From: Luidia sarsii
Taxonomy: Eukaryota; Echinodermata; Asteroidea; Paxillosida; Luidiidae
Length of the DNA stretch: 64,000 nucleotides
Assembly: GCA_949987565.1 (NCBI GenBank)
Contig: OX465107.1
Span: 21,372,030 to 21,436,029, forward strand
Reading direction: 5' to 3'
Part shown: positions 53,063 to 61,384 of the stretch, in pieces
Layout: each line of letters opens with the position of its first letter
Position numbering within the stretch: the first letter of the stretch is position 1
The notes under the pieces: model-generated
What the model was told of the DNA's origin: nothing
Database searches by the model: none
The model's input: only the letters and a program-made list of their open reading frames with translations
Made by a program: the position numbers and the translations under genes

Positions 53063-54320
53063 AATCAGTCAGTCAGTCATGGAATCAGTCAGTCAGTCAT
53101 GGAATCAGTCAGTCAGTCATGAAATCAGTCAGTCAGTAAGTGAATCAGTCAGTCAGTCATGAAATCAGTCAGTCAGTAAGTGAATCAGTCAGACAGTAAG
53201 TGAATCAGTCAGACAGTAAGTGAATCAATCAGTCAGTCAGTCAATCAGTCAGTCAATCAGTCAGTCAGTCAGTAAGTGAATCAGTCAGACAGTAAGTGAA
53301 TCAGTCAGACAGTAAGTGAATCAATCAGTCAGTGAATCAGTCAGTCAGTCAATAAGTGAATCAGTCAGACAGTAAGTGAATCGGTCAGACAGTAAGTGAA
53401 TCGGTCAGACAGTAAGTGAATCAGTCAGACAGTAAGTGAATCAATCAGTCAGTGAATCAGTCAGTCAGTCAATAAGTGAATCAGTCAGACAGTAAGTGAA
53501 TCAATCAGTCAGTCAGTCAGTAAGTGAATCAGTCAGACAGTATGTGAATCAGTCAGACAGTAAGTGAATCAATCAGTCAGTCAGTCAGTAAGTGAATCAG
53601 TCAGATAGTAAGTGAATCAGTCAGACAGTAAGTGAATCAATCAGTCAGTCAGTCAGTAAGTGAATCAGTCAGACAGTATGTGAATCAGTCAGACAGTAAG
53701 TGAATCAATCAGTCAGTCAGTCAGTAAGTGAATCAGTCAGACAGTAAGTGAATCAATCAGTCAGTCAGTCAGTAAGTGAATCAGTCAGATAGTAAGTGAA
53801 TCAGTCAGACAGTAAGTGAATCAATCAATCAGTCAGTCAGTCAGTAAGTGAATCAGTCAGACAGTATGTGAATCAGACAGTAAGTGAATCAATCAGTCAG
53901 TCAGTCAGACAGTAAGTGAATCAGTCAGATAGTAAAATCAGTCAGACAGTAAGTTGATCAGTCAGACAGTAAGTGAATTAGTCAGACAGTCAGTCAGTAA
54001 GTGAATCAGTCAGACAGTATGTGAATCAGTCAGACAGTAAGTGAATCAATCAGTCAGTCAGTCAGTAAGTGAATCAGTCAGACAGTATGTGAATCAGTCA
54101 GACAGTAAGTGAATCAATCAGTCAGTCAGTCAGTAAGTGAATCAGTCAGATAGTAAGTGAATCAGTCAGACAGTAAGTGAATCAATCAGTCAGTCGGTCA
54201 GTCAGTCAGTAAGTGAATCAGTCAGACAGTATGTGAATCAGACAGTAAGTGAATCAATCAGTCAGTCAGTCAGTCAGACAGTAAGTGAATCAGTCAGATA
54301 GTAAAATCAGTCAGACAGTA
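53063..54320. repeat. GTCA-based tandem array with a 20-bp higher unit
   Basis: Runs of gtca mixed with about 20-bp units of the form gacagtaagtgaatcagtca. Longer blocks also repeat. It continues at 55607-55640 on the far side of an inserted element. Confidence 0.95.
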
Positions 54321-55606
54321 AAGCCCGTTGCACACTAGACGAAATCGCCGAGGTCCCTGGCGATGAAATCGCAACCATGTCATGAAATCGCAAATCTGTG
54401 GTGTGTGCAAGTGACCCTTGCGAAACAAATCGCCAGGGACCTTGGTTTTTGATCTCCGAGGTCCAGACCTCCTACAAAATTTCGCACCCTTGTCAAAATC
54501 GCCGTGATCGTGTGTGTGAAACGTGAACAGTGTTCGTAACCACGGACCCTGGTTTTGGCAGGGACACTGGGCATGCGCACTGCGCGTGTTTATGTTTGGA
54601 ACCAGTGTTATAGCTGCGCTGGTCGGCGGGCGGACGGGGCCGACCACCACGGGTAATCTCCGTCAACCACTCCTTGTGAAAAACAATGCTTCTGACCGGC
54701 ACTGTGTTCACCCCATTATTATCCCAATCTATATCATGGTTTCGGTAGTAAAATAAATTGTACTTTTTTGTAGCGTAACCGTCTCGCTAATAGTTCTGGA
54801 AGTTCCGATCAGGCTTGAGTAGCGCAGCGTGATCGTAGTCGGAACTCGTATGCAGCCAGGCCATGCGGTCGCTGCACGTGCACTGTGCAGTATACAGTGT
54901 GTGCAAAGACGTGTTGTGTCATGTCACATGTGCCGCGCGTAGGCTGGTTTCGGCCCTACTGCTCCTGTAGTGTAACTATGGCTTTACCTAGAGGCGGAAA
55001 CCACACCTAGACTTGCCAACCTCGCTAACGTCGCGAAGGGAAATCGGTCATAACTAAACAAAATAGTAATACGCTACTCATCGTTTGTCTCCGCGAATGT
55101 TGTTTCCGCGTAGTTTAATATTATTCCCTTCGTTATTATTGTGGTATGAATAGTGGTATGAATAGAAAGAAGGGGAATACAGGCTTCAATTTGAGGGTAA
55201 AATTGACAAAATTGGACGGCGTTTTAATTGACTCTTTTTTTTCTCCGTCATTTTGGCTCAATCTACCACGGCCGCACGGAGCGATTTTGCAATTTTCAAC
55301 TTCGATATCTCAAGAAATAAATGAAAAATTCCTTCTCAAATTTTCTAGAATTCTAGAAAATACAACAATAAAACATCGCTAGTATAACTGTAATAAACAA
55401 AACAACTCAACTGTAAGGGCTGGCAGAAGTCTACTAATCATTGCACACGTACTGAGTGCACGTAAAGTTCCGAAACGGGGGAAGTTGGTGTTTTGGTGAC
55501 AGCGTTGTGTGTGTAAGCTCGCTTCGTGATCGCTAACGATCTAGGTGACAGACAACTGGCGACTGTAACCAAGGACCCTAGTTTTTTGGTTGTGTGTGAA
55601 ATGGGC
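54321..55606. mobile_element. DNA transposon-like insertion inside the GTCA array
   Basis: About 1.29 kb with inverted ends aagcccgttgcacactag and tgtgtgtgaaatgggc, flanked on both sides by GTCA repeat. No transposase frame seen, so presumably non-autonomous. Confidence 0.7.
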
Positions 55607-55656
55607 ATCAGTCAATCAGTAAGTACATGAGTCAGTCAGTCCAGATTATTCCAACT

Positions 55657-55854
55657 TCATCCTGTAGATAGATTATCACAGTACACAGCTGCCACACACC
55701 TCTGTGTCTTCAATGGGTCAGACTTGGTGCTCTTCCCTGCTGGTTTGGTGTGGGGCGGGCTGATTGTAGTATTCATGTAGTGGTGGGGTGTGGGGGGTGC
55801 ATAACGCATTGGGATGGTTGCCCCTCCGGTGGGCTCATACAAGTCACCATCACC
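55657..55854 (-). CDS. Receptor A terminal exon
   Basis: Phase 0 acceptor gggtcag. It encodes GDGDLYEPTGGATIPMRYAP, PTPHHYMNTTISPPHTKPAG and further residues to TGA at 55657. Pro- and Thr-rich tail with two candidate SH2 sites. Confidence 0.68.
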   Translation of the reverse strand, partial: GDGDLYEPTGGATIPMRYAPPTPHHYMNTTISPPHTKPAGKSTKSDPLKTQRCVAAVYCDNLSTG

Positions 55855-58800
55855 CTGACCCATGAGAGGGAAGAGAATAAGGGCGATTCACAATAGTGCC
55901 CCCTCAAGAGTTTGCAACGTGTTGGCCAATCTGTCGACACGATGCATGTCTGGAAAGGGTCGACAGAATCCATGCTTTGTGATTGACCAGAGCGTAGCAA
56001 GCTCTTGAAGAGGCACTATATTGTGAATTGCCTGTATTGACTGTCAGTTCATTTTATATCTGGTGTTACTGTGGCTTTTCTTTCAATCTATGACCCACGG
56101 AAAGTCAAGCTAGAATGTCCACAATGTGTCCACTAAAATCTAGTATTGGGATTGTGAAGCCCCAGGTAGTAGCCTTAGTGGTAGAAGAATTTGTGGTGGA
56201 GACCTCATTACATGAGCCTTAATTGCTGATTACCGTAATTTGGACGAGTTGATAACCAGTTGCAATAAGGGTCTGGAAATATAATTGAATTGACACTGTA
56301 ATTGCCATCCTTTGAAATACTGTTCTTTGCGATTTGAATTCACAGGGCCTAATAGTAATACACTGATTGCACTACCAATGTTTACATGCCATCACGTGAC
56401 TTATAGTGGGTATTTTTGCATCTCATTATTTTGGTGCCGAACAGGGGGGGAAATGAACAAAGAAAACTATCATATTGTCCACTTTCTTCTTTGTACGTTT
56501 CCATTAATGCTCTGTGCCAAATGAGATGAAAAAAAATACCCACTATAACAGTATAAGTAACGTGATGGCATTTAAACAGTGGTTGCGCAATCGGTCTATT
56601 GATCAGGATCTGAAAATGGAATGGCACTAGGTAGTATGCATTCAGATTGGCATATTTTGTTTTAATATATTATTGAAGACTTTGATAGGAATTTGAAATA
56701 GCTGAAATTACCTGCAAGAGAGAAGTAAAATTTGGATGTAGTATTATTTTGCACCTTTTATTTAATGGGAGTGAATCTTATACGGCCTCTTGTCAAAAAG
56801 ATCATCGGTTGGGTATCAGATGATTTGACCCGTCCGATGACGTTTCCACCGGGTAGCCATCGTGAATTTTTCACCCCAGAGTCCAGTACAATCGCCTTTT
56901 TACCGGGGAAATTTTATCGGTCGGATGAATTTAACTGGTACTCAACCGATTATCTTTTTGACAAGAGACCTAAATGATAGAGCTTTGAACCGAGTTGCAT
57001 GAATTATTTTGGGCTATAACTTTGTAGTTTATCTTTGACTTACTGAGTTCTCACATTTTTCAGTTGCCACCTTGCACCGTTAGAGTTCAGGCGAAATGCT
57101 GGTGTGAGTGAAGACAACGGGATGTCTTCTTTTGGAAATCTTCTCATTATAATCTGTGCACTTTTGGAACTCGGAATCTAAAGAGTTTACCTCACAGTAG
57201 CGGGGTTTGGCAGACGTTACCACCCTTCCCGTTGTGGAGCATTTGGCTTTGGTCTTTTTTTGACTCATTTCTTTGATCTGCAAAAGATATGGGTCGGAAA
57301 ATTAGAAACTGGAGACTATTCCGTCCACCGATGAGGAAGTGTTCCTGGAAATTGGAGTGCTGATTCCAAGATTGATTCGTGACTTGTAGCCCCACATAAA
57401 AGCGGGATAATCTTCACTGCACTCATCATCTGCTTGTAAGATAGACTTTGTTGCGCCTGCTAGGTAGTTTGAGTGAGCATGGAATAAACTAATGCCCTGA
57501 GTTCGCTTGTGTCACTTGCAGGGAGGCGACCTAGCAACGCAGAATTGTGGAATACCAGTTTCCAGATCAGGAACAACGCACAGACAGTCTGGGTAGCCAA
57601 GGACCATTCGCCATTCTGAGTAAGCAGTTTTATCTTATACACTGTACGATATCTCTTACCTCAGGAAGTACAGGGGGTGATTTCAAAGGGGCACTCAGGA
57701 GGGCTGGTGGAGTCATTTGATTTCCATCAGCCTTAGACCCTTTATAGCGAAATGTAAACTTGAGCTTGGGCTTGGGTTCAGGCTTGGGCTAGTGCTTTGG
57801 TATTGGCTTGGGCTCTGGCTTGGGTTCAGGCTTGGGCTAGTGCTTTGGTTTTGGCTTGGGCTCTGGCTTGGTTTCAGGCTTGGGCTAGTGCTTTGGTTTT
57901 GGCTTGAGCTTGGGCTTGGGTTCAGGCTTGGGCTAGTGCTTTGATTTTGGCTTGGGCTCTGGCTTGGGTTCAGGCTTGGGCTAGTGCTTTGGTTTTGGCT
58001 TGGGCTCTGGCTTGGTTTCAGGCTTGGGCTAGTGCTTTGGTTTTGGCTTGGGCTCTGGTTTGGGTTCAGGCTTGGACTCGGGCTCGGCCTTGGGCTCGGC
58101 CTTGGGCTCGGCCTTGGGCTCGGCCTTGGGCTCGGGCTTGGGCTCGGGCTTGGGCCAGGGCTTGGGCCAGGGCTTGGGCCAGGGCTCGGACTCAGGCTCT
58201 CGCTTGGGTTTGAGCTTCAAGTTTCTAATGCCCATTCTATTGATTCTTATGGCCCAGGTCTTTGCGGGCAGGTTTTTTTGGATCACAGTTTGTAGGGGAA
58301 CACTCGGCAATGAACAGGAAAACCAAACATTACCGGTATTTTGGGGTTTGGTGAGATGGAGGCCGAAGCCTGAGCCAGTGCCTGATCCAGGGATTTGTAA
58401 ATGACCATATCCCCCCCAAGCTATTATATCAGACAAGTGGTCAATGGCAACAATGTTCTAGTGACCTTTGGCCTATCGAGCTGGGGGGGGGGAGAGGCGA
58501 ATGACCCATCTTGGACCACCCTTTGACATACCTTGAGACGAAACTTGATGCACATGAATGTGTTGCAAATAAGTAGGGCAAGACACGTCGCGCCCATCAC
58601 TGCCCCAGTGATTACGATGGCGGTATTTTCTAAAGTTGACCAATCAACAACAACAAAACGTGAAAGGAATGAGCAACGTTCCCCTGTCAGCTTTCCTTTC
58701 CTTTGTTCCTCTGGAGAACAATAATTCTGGAAATAATGTTGGAAATAACGACTCTGCCTTTGAGAATAATCCAGCTTGGATCAAAACACTAAGAATGGTT

Positions 58801-61350
58801 AAGAAGCTGCATCAAATTTGTTTTAAGATTTCTATCCCGCTTAACCCAGGAATACAAAGTTGTTTGTTTGCGTCGGAATGGAAATTAAGAGTTTGGTCCC
58901 TGGAGACTTACTGTACGGCATCTTATAGTTAATTTTACACATGCACACACAGCAGCAAAGATAGTGGACCATTTTGAAATTTGAATGGTCGGATTTTTTG
59001 TTTAGATTTCAAAAACCTTTCAAACAGGTATCACTGTTTGTGAGCAGCAACCATTTGTTTCCAATGAGCCTTTGTTTGGCATCGGAATAATTAGTGGGGG
59101 ATCGGTTGGCCAAGGCGAACGGAGTGCCATGATATGGGCATGTGTGGATGGTCCGAGAAGAAATGGAAAGACCGAATCTTTGAGGACTTGGAAGAAGCAA
59201 GTGAAGGGGGAGAGTAGGAGGGTTGGGCTGAAGAGGGAGGATGTTCTGAATCGGGCAAGGTTTGGGGTGAGGGAGTTTGCTGGAAACGTGAGGTGAATCA
59301 GCCCATCCCCTTCAACAGGGACCAGATTTATTGTTCAAGTTTTGGATCTACTACTACCACTTTGCCAATCTTGTGGACTGTGGAGTGTGGAGCACAGATC
59401 TATAGAGAGTCGGGGGAACAGAGTGCAACACGTTTGAGAGCCCTGGCATCCTGTTGGGAAGATTTTCCTGTTCGTACCTGCTGGGCGGACGGCTTCGGTC
59501 ACTCCGGCAGTGACCCGAATTGACTGGGGGACGCTCTCCACTCCGCGGTGAACAGACACGATCCTGAAGTAGTACTCTGTCCCGGGAGCGAGCGATTGAA
59601 ACCTTTGGCTGATGAAATCAAAGGACCAGAGAGGAGACAGAATGTGGGGTGGTGTTCAATTGCTATCCAACCAAATTAGTCCGTAAAAGACTGGGCAGGT
59701 CACACCTTGAGGGATCAATGGCACAATATAAACACCTCCAACTCTACGTTGCTTTATCAGAGACCCATCAGACGTCAGCTGACGTTAATGATCCCTCAAG
59801 GCCCAGCCTGGTCAAAACTGAACCGAGTTGCATTGGTCATTTGAAGGCCGATTCAGATGGGGGCCTGTCCCAGAGCCCTGCCTATGAGTGTGGCCCAGAG
59901 GAACGACCAGCTGATCATATTATCATCAGAGCTTGCCCTCTCCATAGGCCAACGAATGGCATCTGTGGCTTGATGGGAGTGGACGGAGCCACCATGGAGT
60001 GGCTGCTTCACAGCGGCATTCACTATACCATTCATCATTGCCTGTTCTGACATATGCAAGAACGAGAAGTTTGTTGGTGGCTTCATCGATCATTTGGTCA
60101 GTTGGCCGGATGAATGCATGTCAATTCTTTGCATGGTGTAGTCACAATGTGGAAAGTCTGCGATGGCGCTGTGTATAAAGTCATCTCTCTATGGGGAGTA
60201 TTGCTCTGAAAGAAACCATTTTCTTAATATTTTTGCAGTGTTTGATCGGCCCGTAGTCAGGAAACTGTTGCCCAAAGTGTGGAGTTACTTTCATGGTGTC
60301 ACTGCACATTTTTAACCAGGCTTGTCCCGGCGTATCAAATTGTAAGACGGCCCACCTCACACTTTTGATGGAGCACCTCAACCTTGAAAAAAGCGCACAC
60401 AAACACAAGAGCACCTTCGCATTTGCAAAAGGGCTGTGTGAGTGCGTATGATGCACACATCTGAGTGTTTCCTTGCACATTGCTGTAATGTTCCTACATG
60501 CACATACCCTATCCAATCCGTGATCCATGGACCATGGAACCTCAACATAGCACATCCACAATGTACCCAAACTCATCTACTGAGCAATCTTTCGGTTGCT
60601 ACTGCACCCTGACACTCGCGTAATTCCAGGGGAAACCCCGCTTCTAACATTGCTCTTTTCTAGTTACAGTTTCACTGATTTAATAGGTGGTTTGTTAAGA
60701 TGTTTATGCTGTCAGTGGACAGCACTGAAGTCTACTCTATGGCCCTCTATGGTTAAACTCAGCCAAAGTCACAGCCCCTTGGCCTTGACCCATGTGTTCG
60801 CAGTGAGTGCGCTTGCAGGCGTACCTGGTGGTCCACACCTCGATGGGCTCGGTGTGATTCCCCGGCGAGGAGTGCACTTTGTAGGAGTCAACGGCGCCCT
60901 CTGTTGGCGGATCCCAGGCCAGCATGATGGCGTCGCCCAGCACCTCGACCGGGCGGATGTTGCCGACTCTCCCCGGCCCTGCAATTATTGAAGGGTGAGC
61001 GTGGACATTGTATATACCGCATGTGTAGTGATGCAGGGTTTGAATTCAGCACCAGTGGCCCTGGTGGCCAGTTAGACAGGAAAACTTTGCTTGGGGATTT
61101 TTTGTCTGAAGAGGACAAGGAGGAGGTGAAGAAGAGGAGGGGGAAGAAGAGGAGGAGGAAGAGGAGGAGAAAGAGGAGGAGGAAGAGGAGGAGGAAGAGG
61201 AGGAGGAAGAGGAGGAGGAAGAGGAGGAGGAAGAGGAGGAGGAAGAGGAGGAGGAAGAGGAGGAGGAAGAGGAGGAGGAAGAGGAGGAGGAAGGGCAGGA
61301 GGAGGAAGAGGAGGAGGAAGGGCAGGAGGAGGAAGAGGAGGAGGAAGGGC

Positions 61351-61384
<34 letters not shown>

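Larger units (their letters stand above)
45774..55656. other. Intergenic interval between receptors B and A
   Basis: About 9.9 kb with no convincing coding exon. It holds MITEs, several SINE family A copies, a long palindrome, and the GTCA array with its inserted element. Stretches not listed separately (46.5-47.2, 49.8-50.9, 52.0-52.5 kb) show no recognisable feature. Confidence 0.6.

Noticed and set aside
54294..54650. 118-codon minus-strand frame
   Set aside because: It lies across the end of a noncoding DNA element and the GTCA array, with no domain and no splice context.
56732..56977. 81-codon plus-strand frame with protein-like look
   Set aside because: It coincides with a palindromic MITE (56787-56968) whose arms are reverse complements.
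57717..58436. Gly-Leu and Pro-Lys-Glu repeat frames
   Set aside because: Minisatellite with unit lengths divisible by three. It lies inside a receptor A intron and does not join neighbouring exons.
59649..60050. 133-codon plus-strand gene
   Set aside because: The sequence is the C-terminal part of a LINE ORF2, so it is listed as a mobile-element fragment.
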